Below are positions 54,350 through 63,293 of a DNA stretch of 64,000 bases, piece after piece (the first letter of the stretch is position 1; each line of letters starts with the position of its first letter). Below the pieces are notes generated by a model. It saw nothing but the letters and a program-made list of their open reading frames with translations, was not told where the DNA came from and made no database searches. The translations under genes and the position numbers were made by a program. This DNA comes from Prostheceraeus crozeri (lineage: Eukaryota > Platyhelminthes > Polycladida > Euryleptidae), in assembly GCA_907163375.1 (NCBI GenBank), contig CAJQUW010004726.1:62001-126000 (forward strand). Reading direction: 5' to 3'.

Positions 54350-55996
54350 TTTTCATCTTCGGATACATTCAGTTCACTTGAGGGTCATACAAACTTGCAA
54401 CTCAGGATAAACAGATCGCTGTCACAAAGCGTGAGCCGAGCGTCATTTCCGTTCCATCACAACGAAGCGAGAATGTCCATTTATGGCAATCTTGACTCCC
54501 TGCGTCAGTCAGGAAAATCAGCGGTTGAGATTCCAAATATGGTGAGATGAAATCGTTTGAAGGAGACATGACCAAATTTGGACATTGGCATATTATGTCT
54601 TTGTGAGAGAGAAGTATGTAAGGCGCTTCTCCCTACCCAATGTCACTCCTGTTTCCTCCTTTCAACGGTGAGTCGTCTGACGTTTGCTATCAGACGTTCT
54701 AAGTTAGAGATTTAAAGTCAAATCTTACAGACAGCACTGATACACTTTCTAACACTAGGATCTTAAGGTTAGGGCCATCATTGTCTGTCCTATACCATTT
54801 ATTACAAAGATGTTTCTGATAAACAGTGCTTACTTGTGAGAACTGTAGTAAATAACTAACTTTTATTTTGAACACATTGGGGAGCATGAGAAGGTCTCCG
54901 AAATAAAGAGCTGTGTCCATCATGCTGTGGAAGGAGACTCTGACTTTGTCGAATTTAGGAAAAGACATGACCAGTGTCCTAGTGCTTCTATTTCTAACTG
55001 CCACTTCAAAAAGTGGTTTGATGACTTGTATAGACGAAGGCAGGAGGAGAGGGCGGCTGTAAGACACATTGTTGACTTGGATGATGATGGGAGCGATCAT
55101 TTCCTCAGCGATACAAGCAGCAGTGAGGAGGAAGGGGAAATACAGGAGGTGAGAGCCGTTTTCATGAGTGGTAAACAGGAATCTGAACATGTATCTGAGC
55201 GCGCATCTGAACATGTAGAGGAGCCACTTAACACTTCTACGCCAAAGAAAGGTGGTATACGCGAGCAAACAAGAGCTCTAGATAGAGATGAGTTGAAGGC
55301 GAAAGCATCACAGCAAGCCCATTACATGTTGCTCAAAGATCGCTATGAGGCCATGAATAGACAAAATAAAGAGATGGTGCAGGACATTACCAAACTAGAA
55401 ATTAAAGTGGGAACGGTGAAAGTCTTACAGGAGGAAGTATTACAGCTGCAGAAGAGAGAGGAAACATTAATGAAAGAGAGGCGGGAATGAAAGGAGAAGG
55501 AGATGGCTTATGAGGAGGTAGTATCCGAGTTGAATCATCAGAGGCAGGAGGTTACCAGACTTGGTGTAATAGAGAGGAACTGTCAAGGGATGAGAGAAGA
55601 AAATCATCAGCTGAAGAGGAGACTTAGTCAGGCTGAAGACATCAACAAGGAAATGAAGAGAAGACACGTAGAGGTACACCTGACAATCTACAGAAACCAA
55701 GTATGTGACGTGCCTACTGTTACAGATGATTTAAACACCACGCAGGAGTGCTACGAGGGAAGTGGGGTCACCTGCATTCATATCAGTATGGAGGTAGACG
55801 GTCGACTGTGTGATTTTTCAGTGAGAAAAGTGATGAGGAAAATTTCTAGTAAGTTACTTGAACGTCATTGCCTCTCAATCAACTCTAACACTATTTTTCT
55901 TTCTTACAGAGATCTTCGAGCAAAAGTAGAGAGGAGTCGGAGAACGCCACAAACAGCCTTCATGAGGCCAGTGAATGTCCCAAACAGCCTTTATGA
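54350..55996 (+). CDS. Spliced acidic/coiled-coil protein with one in-frame TGA
   Basis: The main frame is open from 54,852 to a TGA at 55,488-55,490 and reopens at once to 55,820, where a donor TTTTCA|GTGAGA begins an 89-bp intron (55,821-55,909, strong pyrimidine tract, AG). The last exon reads RSSSKSREESENATNS and stops near 55,996, in phase 0. No ATG starts the main frame; an upstream exon candidate (~54,350-54,542, RASFPFHHNEARMSIYGNLD, ending at ATG|GTGAGA) is likely. Features: acidic, Ser-rich DLDDDGSDHFLSDTSSSEEE; heptad coiled coils on both sides of the TGA (LKDRYEAMNRQNKEMVQDI; RLSQAEDINKEMKRR). The coil continues across the TGA, so it is probably a nonsense mutation. The function is likely scaffold or regulatory; not recognised. 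Confidence 0.55.
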
Positions 55997-56179
55997 GGCT
56001 ACCCATAATGAGGCCAGAAAGTGTTTTTACTTTCTGACGGTTCCAAGCCCGTTGAACTCAGAGGATGGGTTGAAAATTGATGAAAGGGATGAAAGGATGG
56101 CCACTCACACGCCAAACGTATACAGATATCAAATTTCTATCTTCTTTAGTTTGCAATCTCTCTTCACAGTGTGATACAA

Positions 56180-57940
56180 ACACTCATCTTCAGCGAGCTA
56201 AGAATGAATAATCAAAGTCTCCATTAAACTAGAGTGATGAAGTAACTCATACATGTTACTAGACATGAAAGCATCAAATGTTACTCGTGTAAATTGAAAT
56301 GAACCGGTGAAGCATCTTAGGTTCTCATAACCTTCTCACACCTGAGTAACAGGAATTTACAAGTCTGGGTCATGCACGTGAATGCGATACAATTCACAAC
56401 AGTCATTGCACAGTGATTAGTGTTAGAATACATGGTAGGGATTGTGTTGAGACCACTGAGTAACATTCTGGGAATAATTAAAGTGAAAAGTTGTGTTACA
56501 TGAAATGAGTGATGCAAGATTAGCCCACATTGAAATGAATTGGTAGTGTAACAAACAAGCTGTATGGGATTCAACATATGTTTGAAGACAAGCGCTGTTA
56601 AAGGGTTTTGAGATGATGTGAATTTTATCACATCATGTTCATGGATGTAACAGAATGAATGTCTCTACTGGTTGAGTGTATAAGATAGGACACATATCAT
56701 AGTTGTTGTATGTAAATTAGAGGCTCATATTCGATGAAAGCAAAGATTGAGATTGCAAAGTTTAATGAATAGGTATGTAATTAAGTGTTTGAATCAGTGA
56801 CATAGTTAAAAGAAACAACAATAGCATATCGAGACAGTATCATATAGCATCAGGGCATTTGGTTTATTCATGTAAAAGTTAGATAAAAGCAACTTGTTGA
56901 TGCAGCATGACACCATGAGTGCGAAAGCAGGAATAACATGCTATGACTGGAGCATCCGTTGAAATTGATTGTATGTCAACTGTACATGAAAAGTTATTTC
57001 CAAAAGATTGACATGGACACATTAAGAGTTAAGTCACTACAAGCCTTTCATATTGATGAGCATGTAGTCACACATGATTGAAAAAATTACTTATGTCATA
57101 AATGTGGGAATCAGTGCATGTATAGAGTCAGGTACTGCTACTTGTTTCATGATAGTATTTGATATCGAAGATTTAATGTAATGTATCACATGTCAATAGA
57201 TTTCAGGTGTAATAGAATAAATGTCGTTGCAGGTTTTGAGTGTATAGGATAGAAGACATGAAATGAATTGGTAGTATAACAAAAAAAAAGCTGTGTGGGT
57301 TTCAATAACATATCATGGTCATACTGTGTCATTTTCTTGTCGTTTCAATAGAGTGGATTGACTTAGTAATAGAGTTACAACCATTTTAGTGTTTGTAAAG
57401 TTAGAAATAAAGTTGATGATTGTAAAGTTAGAAATAAAGTTATCACCATGTCGCTGTTTGTAAGATAGGTGAAATATAAATGAAGTCAGATTCACTTCAC
57501 TGTTTGCAACGTTAAAAATAAAGTTGATGTTTGTAAAGTTTGAAATCATGTTAGAATCCTTTCAGTGTTTGTAAGATGGGTGAAATGTAAATGAAGTTAT
57601 AATCACTTCACTGTTTGCAACGTTAAAATTAAAGTTGATGTTTGTAAAGTTAGAAATAAAGTTGATGAATGTAAAGTTAGTAATAATATCAGAATCATTT
57701 CAGTGTTTGCAAGATAGGTAAAGTATAAAATAGTGTTACAAGCATTTCACTGTTTGTGACGTTAGAAATAAAGTTGATGTTTGTAAAGTTTGAAATCATG
57801 TTAGAATCCTTTCAGTGTTTGTAAAGTTACAGATAATAGGTTTAATAAATACGTTAGAGAGTTGACTGTACTGAGATCTAAGGATTAGGTCACATTAGAA
57901 TTCAAGTGATTGAATGTCATCTTAATGAAGATAGAAATGT
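56180..57940 (+). repeat. Core repeat region
   Basis: 56,500-57,300 duplicates the style of 53,500-53,640 ('atgaaatgagtgatgcaaga', 'aagctgtatgggtttcaa'). 57,350-57,835 is a field of 'gtttgtaaagttagaaataaag' and 'gaatcctttcagtgtttgt' units, in the same orientation as the 53,640 field. No gene seen. Confidence 0.75.
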
Positions 57941-57949
57941 GTTTGTGGC

Positions 57950-58140
57950 TGCATGTGGTGCAAGAGTGTCCTCCCATTTCATTCCATTCATCATTTTTCT
58001 TCCCCTCTGCATTCCATATCTGTAGATATGTGGCGGGCTTGGGACCGCTTTAGCTGCATTAGAAGGAAGTTCTTATAAGAACTCATGATGCATTCACGAG
58101 GAAATGTGGTGAAACAGTGTGCTGTATGTGTGCATGATGA
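57950..58140 (-). ncRNA. Structured 3' repeat A (candidate RNA element)
   Basis: Direct repeat of 61,003-61,190, each at the 3' end of a minus-strand gene. Minus-strand order: stem agttct-TATA-agaact (58,068-58,083), a conserved linker, a gcgg/ccgc stem, and catatc-TACA-gatatg. Relative to repeat B, two base pairs of the first stem are changed on both sides. Confidence 0.55.
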
Positions 58141-58564
58141 TTTTATTAACTAAAGAACGCCCATCACTCACTCCATCATTAAAAGAAAACATGAACGAGT
58201 TGAGATGACAGCCATTCGCATGCATGTGTAAAACTCTTGCTTCATCATCCGATATCACAATGACATCCACACTTTTCATGTCCTCACTTTCCATGTTATC
58301 ACTTTCGACCGTCCCGCTCTCGCTGGTTGCCATCCCGGCCTCGCTCCCCACCGTCTCGGCCTCACTTGCCACCGTCTCGGCCTCACTTGCCTCCATCTCA
58401 GCCTCTTCTCGCACTCGTCGACTCAAATCTTCCTGTAGGGTGAAGTAAGAATAGTACTTCATGAATTCCACAGTGATATCCTCGCCATAGACATCACTGT
58501 GGAATTCTTCACCGCGGTGTATGATGCGAAAAGGTATCAGGCACGCTGTTGGCTTCTCAGACAT
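58094..58564 (-). CDS. Acidic protein with a SUMO-interaction-like motif
   Basis: Starts at ATG 58,564 (MSEKPTACLIPFRI). A longer frame lacks an ATG upstream. TATA (CATATAAA, 58,596-58,603) ends 32 nt before the ATG. A globular N-terminal part (EFHSDVYGEDITVEFMKYY) is followed by Glu/Ala/Ser repeats (EASEAETVASEAETVGSEA) and then VDVIVISDDE, a textbook hydrophobic-plus-acidic SIM. The last ~20 residues run into the structured 3' repeat. SIM proteins act at nuclear bodies and SUMO-modified chromatin. No homologue recognised. Confidence 0.55.
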   Translation of the reverse strand: MSEKPTACLIPFRIIHRGEEFHSDVYGEDITVEFMKYYSYFTLQEDLSRRVREEAEMEASEAETVASEAETVGSEAGMATSESGTVESDNMESEDMKSVDVIVISDDEARVLHMHANGCHLNSFMFSFNDGVSDGRSLVNKIIMHTYSTLFHHISS

Positions 58565-58595
58565 GATTATGATAGCAAAATGCAAGAGACTCTGC

Positions 58596-58603
58596 TTTAT
58601 ATG
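58596..58603 (-). promoter_or_regulatory. TATA box of the SIM-protein gene
   Basis: CATATAAA on the minus strand, 32 nt from the start codon, implying a leader of only a few nucleotides. Confidence 0.6.
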
Positions 58604-59718
58604 AGAATGATACAGACTTTCAAATGTCTGATTCGTGCAATCATATTGCTCTAAACTTATGGTTGGAGGAAGAAAGGGGAAGACATATTTTCACTGACTG
58701 CTCCCCTCAACCACTCAACAAACTTAGATGCATTTATCACATGAATCTTCCTTCCGGTGCGATAGCAATGAGCTATGTGGGAATCATCCAGGTGCTACGA
58801 TACGTTCCGGCATCCTGGGACAGATGCGATAGCTCTCTGTTTCATGTGACAGACGATCGCCCAGCGGCTGCGCTGTCATTCATCTTTGTGTTCTACTCTA
58901 TCTGCTGAGGGGCTAGCGCGACAGACAGGCGTCAGAGAGCACTTATGATTCTTTGTGGGCACAGGAGGGTTTTTTTTTCACTGATAGGTTTTATGATAAA
59001 CATTTTGAATGGCAGCGTGTTGACTATTGCAAGCTATGTTAAATGTCATGTTTACATCGTCTGCATTCGCACAGAAAATGCTGTTTCCTACAAATGAGTT
59101 TTCTACACAGACGTATTCATTGTTTGAGTTCAAGGGTCGAGTCGTTGAACTAAGACTTATTCGTTTCTACAGGTTTTTATATCAGCTTTCAACACGCCTG
59201 CAATCTATGAAAGTTTTACCAACATAAAGTTGTTGACATAAAGTTTCTTACACCGCAGTTCATGTTTACGACTTTCATTTGAATGTCAGATTTGTATGTT
59301 CATCTGTCTATGATGAGTGTAAACGTTGTCACAGTTCTCCTTTATTTCCCGTAAACTAGTTGTGACTTTTTGTGTTTCACTTCATCTAGCAGGTTAATTT
59401 TTATCTCACACATAATGTTTCCTATCTCATCTTCATTCGACTAACAACGTTACAGGTTGTTATGTGTATACTTGTATGCTGTCGATGCAGAGTGCAAACA
59501 CGCTGTCTTTATTTACAAAACACACACATTCAATTTGATAAAGGCAAACAACACATTTAGTAAAGCTGGTACGCTAACGACAAAATCGTTAAGACAAAAT
59601 TTCAAAATTTATTTCAACATTTGCATTTAAGCGAACATGTGCTTCACATATTCTACACGAATGGTTAACGCATGTAATATGAAACCCTAAATCCAACCGT
59701 AGAGGAGCCTAGCCTTGG

Positions 59719-60019
59719 ATGATGGACTTTACAACCCACGCAATTCAATGTCATGGAATCACACTCAACGTGTGTGACAACATCTGGTTTTATAAAACAT
59801 TCAACACTTATTCCTATCCATCTCACTTTTATATCCAACATGTTAAACTTAGACTTGGTTTCAACCACTCAAGTCGTGAAAAACTTGCATGCGTTGTCTA
59901 ATATTCAATTCATTCTGTACACAGATTCGCTTTACTTCACATCCAAAGTTAATGACTACCTAACAGATGTATTCACTCTGAATTTACACTTCACCGTTTG
60001 TGAAAAGACTGTCACATAA
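59719..60019 (+). CDS. Overlapping conserved arm ORFs, right copy
   Basis: Twin of 50,352-50,652 with very few substitutions. Both frames stay open (60 and 88 codons). The same caution about arm homogenisation applies. Confidence 0.3.
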
Positions 60020-60319
60020 AACATTTTACGCGCTGCAGTCCGGATCTCAACTAAGGATAAAAACTTTCTAGTGCTGTGGCGAACACTGTTTTCATATAAC
60101 ATTCTAAACTCTCATTGCAGTAGAAAACTGCTTTTAGTAAACCTGATGAAGCGAATCAAACAGTCATGAAGTTTGAATTTTCTAATAGGGAAACATTTGG
60201 CAACTGTCTCCAATAAAACGTTCTAACACTGTGAAAGTAAGTTACAATACAATCTACACTGTGCAGTAAAACCTTTTCGATAAAACTTTCTAGTGCTGTG
60301 ATGAGTTCGGTCAGTCATA

Positions 60320-60960
60320 CAACGTCAATGATCAAACTTTATTTTCACAAACGTGTGTTGCGGTAAAAAACTACTTGACTACACTAGCGCTTACATTTTA
60401 TGACATGTGTGTTTCATAAAACGTCATGATCAAATTTTATTTTCACAAACATGTGTCACAGTAAAACTACTTGACTACACTAACTTTGCAAACCATGATA
60501 CACTTTCTGACTAGTCTTACGAATACAACTTCAATGATCAAACTTTCTAACTATACATCAACCTGTGCTGCAGTAAAACTTTTGTACAACATGATGAAGT
60601 TTCTGACTAGACTTACAAATAAACGTCATGATCAAACTTTCTAACTATACATCAACCTGTGTTGCAATAAAACTTTTGTAGAACATGATAAAGTTTCTGA
60701 CTACACCAACTTTGCTTTTACAAACCATGATACACTTTCTAACTAGACTTACGAATACAACTTCAATGATCAAACTTTACTTTTACAAACGTGCGTCACA
60801 GTAGAACTACTTGACTACACTAACTTTGCAAACCATGATACACTTTCTGACTAGACTTACGAATACAACTTCAATAATCAAATTTTCGAACTATACATCA
60901 ACCTGTGCTGCAGTAAAACTTTTACAAACCATGATACATTTTCTGACGACACTAACAAGA
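60320..60960 (-). repeat. Tandem repeat field, right arm (6 units)
   Basis: Reverse-complement of the left-arm field, six 'atgatcaaactttct'-type units. Confidence 0.85.
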
Positions 60961-61002
60961 GCTTGTTCACTAGCAAAGAGAGAAGTTTGTGATGTGTTGC
61001 AT

Positions 61003-61190
61003 GTGGTGCAAGGATGGCCTCCCATTTCATTCCATTTATCATTTTTCTTCCCCTCTGCATTCCATATCCGTAGATATGTGGCGGGCTTGGGACCGCTTTA
61101 GCTGAATTAGAAGGTAGCCCTTAAGAGGGCTCATGAGGCGTTCCTGACGAAGGGTGATGAAAGAATGTGTTGCATGTATGAAAGTTGATC
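61003..61190 (-). ncRNA. Structured 3' repeat B (candidate RNA element)
   Basis: Counterpart of 57,950-58,140. First stem (minus) agccct-CTTA-agggct at 61,116-61,131; third stem catatc-TACG-gatatg. It lies downstream of the 61,214-61,489 gene. Confidence 0.55.
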
Positions 61191-61213
61191 TCATGTTTTT
61201 AAAAGACTACCGT

Positions 61214-61489
61214 CTAACTTGCGCGGGACTGGCCGATCCTGCTGAGAGAGACTCTTAGTCTCTCTATGTCAGCGGTATCAACCTCCTCTACTACCACCCG
61301 ACTGGCAGAGGGCGGTATATAGCCCCACTCTGTTGAATCGGTATCATGATCAACAGCCGATGAACCAATTCGAGCAAGATTGTTATAAATCCTTTCTCGC
61401 TCTTCAGCCCGCTTAAACTCTTCAAATAGATTTGTCGGCTTCAAATGAGGCTTGTCAGGAGAGCTGACCAGAGTGTTCGGCGTCTGCAT
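61214..61489 (-). CDS. 91-aa cassette protein, unknown
   Basis: MQTPNTLVSSPDKPHLKPTN start. TATATAAA at 61,521-61,528 ends 32 nt before the ATG. The predicted helix LFEEFKRAEERERIYNNLAR is highly charged, followed by EVDTADIERLRVSLSRIG, a second amphipathic helix. The ORF is intact and exists only in the right arm. It shares promoter spacing and 3' structure with the SIM-protein gene, so the two form a gene family by regulation if not by sequence. Function unknown. Confidence 0.55.
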   Translation of the reverse strand: MQTPNTLVSSPDKPHLKPTNLFEEFKRAEERERIYNNLARIGSSAVDHDTDSTEWGYIPPSASRVVVEEVDTADIERLRVSLSRIGQSRAS

Positions 61490-61520
61490 GACTGAAATGA
61501 AATTAAATGTGAGTCAGCGG

Positions 61521-61528
61521 TTTATATA
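61521..61528 (-). promoter_or_regulatory. TATA box of the cassette gene
   Basis: TATATAAA (minus), 32 nt upstream of the start codon. Confidence 0.6.
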
Positions 61529-62151
61529 TCCAGGGAGCACAAAGCCATGATTCAGACTTTCCTTATTTGGTTATGCTTTTGACTTGACAACAGCAGTTTT
61601 ACCATGTATGGGCATCGGCAGTCACCGTGCTTTCCGTTACCAACTCACAGCACAAAGACGGATTCCCCTATGACGCGAAAAGGTTTGACGTCAATGCTTG
61701 CAGTAACCGTCCCATTTTTACCAAGTTACAATGACAAACGATAGACGTTGCCAAGCCTGAGTTACTGAGGCTGGACGAAGAAGGCCTGATAGCAAGCCAG
61801 CAACCGTTTGGGTGTTAAGCTCTTGAATCCGTTACAGGCATTACTCAGAGGGGATCTTATCCCAGCTCCAAGACCTCGACCAACAAATCCAATCTCGAGC
61901 GGACAGAGTGTGTGTCATGTCACTGTGTTGGTATCCGGGCCCCAGTTTTGACATGAAAACCGGTGGAGTTATTTACAAGAGGAAGCAAATCGTTGCTTTG
62001 ATCAGCTTGATAGCAAGCCGTAGAGAGCTTGATTCAGCAGCGTTTTGCAATGGAGATGTTTAGAGGCCACCCATGACAAGATAGCTAAGACTCAACCGAT
62101 TGGCGTTCAAAGTGCTACGTTGAGAACTGTGTCAAATGCCCAACATGAGAT

Positions 62152-62421
62152 ATGAGTTGCCCCAGCGGTTTCGGTCTAAACTATGACACACTCCCTTGCC
62201 ACACTTATCACTACAGCATCGTCCGCCGTCCCGAAGGAACACCCTGTCAGTGGAATATTACAGCAAAACTCTCCGTGTCTTGCTCGCTTTCAGTGAAAAG
62301 CTGCTTATACCATGAGAAGACTGGCTCAGACATCATTAAACATCATCTAGTTGACTTCAGCAGGGTCGAAAACCCCAGAAAACCTCCAAAACTGGTGCAT
62401 GTAAATTTTTCAACTTTTTAG
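62152..62421 (+). CDS. 89-aa arm ORF, right copy
   Basis: Twin of 48,310-48,579 with residues 3 and 22 changed (Phe to Cys, Gly to Ser). Both visible changes alter the protein, so there is no sign of purifying selection. Confidence 0.4.
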   Translation: MSCPSGFGLNYDTLPCHTYHYSIVRRPEGTPCQWNITAKLSVSCSLSVKSCLYHEKTGSDIIKHHLVDFSRVENPRKPPKLVHVNFSTF

Positions 62422-62695
62422 CACTACTTATGAAATTTTATAAGTAGTTTATCACTTAGGACAGGTCAATAGCAACCGAACTTTTTTTGAATCAAGTCAA
62501 ACGGACCTGTAGAAACAAAGTTACAAGCCTTTAAAGTTTTGGAGTCTTTTATGGCCTGGAGACGAAGGCCATCTCCTGGCGAACCTCTAAGTCTGACGCC
62601 TTAGCTGACTTCCGCAATGAAATTTTCTAAGTCGGTTTCTTACAGAAACCCGGAATTTGGAATGTCCGAAGCTATCATCGGAGCTCAGAGAGACG

Positions 62696-62756
62696 ACCTA
62701 CCTTTGACAATCACTCTCCTCTAAATGAAAAGTCTCTGTCGGTTCCCGCTTATATA
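62696..62756 (-). promoter_or_regulatory. Arm-end TATA promoter, tiny exon and donor (right)
   Basis: TATATAAG (62,749-62,756, minus) and donor GTAGGT (62,696-62,701, minus), same spacing as the left arm within one base. Confidence 0.55.
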
Positions 62757-62825
62757 GTGTGTGGCGATCAGCTGATGACATAATATCCATCATCCAAAAT
62801 CTTTAAACCCGTCAGTAGTATATAG

Positions 62826-62916
62826 TGTGACATCCGGCGCGACGCTTCGCTTCGCTTCGCTTTGCTTCGCTTCGCTTCGCTTCGCTTCGCTTCGCTTCGC
62901 TTGCGCCGGATGCCAC
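62826..62916. repeat. (CTTCG)n microsatellite inside a 15-bp hairpin
   Basis: Arms tgtgacatccggcgc and gcgccggatgccaca pair at 14 of 15 positions and enclose a pure pentanucleotide run of about 11 units. Looks like a miniature palindromic insertion between the 14.9-kb element and the next one. Confidence 0.85.
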
Positions 62917-63026
62917 ACTTTTGCGGGTTTTTTCAAAAAAATCAAAATTTCAAAAATTTCAAAAATTTAGGTAGACTTCAAATTTCACGTGGCCGAATGC
63001 CGAAGGGCGAAAATTTAAGCGTTTTT

Positions 63027-63275
63027 AAAAATACCCAATTTTTCAAATTTTTCAAAATGTCAAAATTTGAGAATTACAATTTTCACCCCCCGCTTAAATC
63101 ATGACCGTTGCAGGACACCGAAAAAATCATAAAAGTTGAGAATCTCAAATTTGAGAATTACAATTTTTACTCCCAAAATCATGACCGTTCCAGGACACCG
63201 AAAATCATAAAAGGTAAGATTTTCAAATTCTGAATTTTATCCATCTTTCAGGTTTTCAAAATATATCATGTGACT
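63027..63275 (-). repeat. Repeat arm (probable terminal repeat) of the right virus-like element
   Basis: Reverse complement of 2,513-2,772, including two 'atgaccgttccaggacacc' units and 'ccatctttcaggtttt..aaaatatatcatgtgact'. It directly precedes the membrane-protein gene. Confidence 0.75.
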
Positions 63276-63293
63276 AAAAATATTTCTTTAAAA

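Larger units (their letters stand above)
61040..61962 (-). other. Right-arm-specific cassette
   Basis: Replaces the ~360-bp left-arm segment. It contains a TATA-driven gene and structured repeat B. Boundaries are the 'catttcattccat' side and the 'aaccggtgg' side shared with the left arm. Confidence 0.7.
47949..62812. mobile_element. Unclassified 14.9-kb element with ~4-kb inverted-repeat arms
   Basis: Both ends begin GACGGGTTTAAAGATTTTGG reading inward, and similarity starts there abruptly. Arms are 47,949-51,738 and 58,757-62,812. The core (51,739-58,756) carries genes at 51,953, ~54,350-55,996 and 58,094-58,564; the right arm holds another at 61,214-61,489. TATA boxes, introns and tandem repeat fields recur. 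No transposase, integrase, polymerase or capsid motif is seen, so it is either non-autonomous or of an unknown class. I found no clear target duplication. Confidence 0.75.
58757..62812 (-). repeat. Right inverted-repeat arm (4.05 kb) of the 14.9-kb element
   Basis: Mirror of 47,949-51,738. Longer because of the 61,040-61,962 cassette; it has fewer tandem units and carries a ~27-bp insertion after the arm-end splice donor. Confidence 0.92.

Noticed and set aside
60147-60170. Hammerhead-like 'ctgatgaagcgaatcaaac'
   Set aside because: Only the CTGATGA core is present; the second core (GAAA after a stem) and the flanking helices are missing.
61050-61110. Resemblance of 'ggtcccaagcccg' (minus) to motifs common in retroelement tails
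   Set aside because: The match is a short word recalled from memory, with no poly(A) tail or reverse transcriptase nearby. The structured-repeat description is safer.
47949-62812. 14.9-kb element as a piggyBac-herpesvirus fusion or TTAA-inserting element
   Set aside because: TTTAAA lies 7 bp inside the tips, but there is no TTAA duplication, no CCC tip and no transposase or herpesvirus gene motif.
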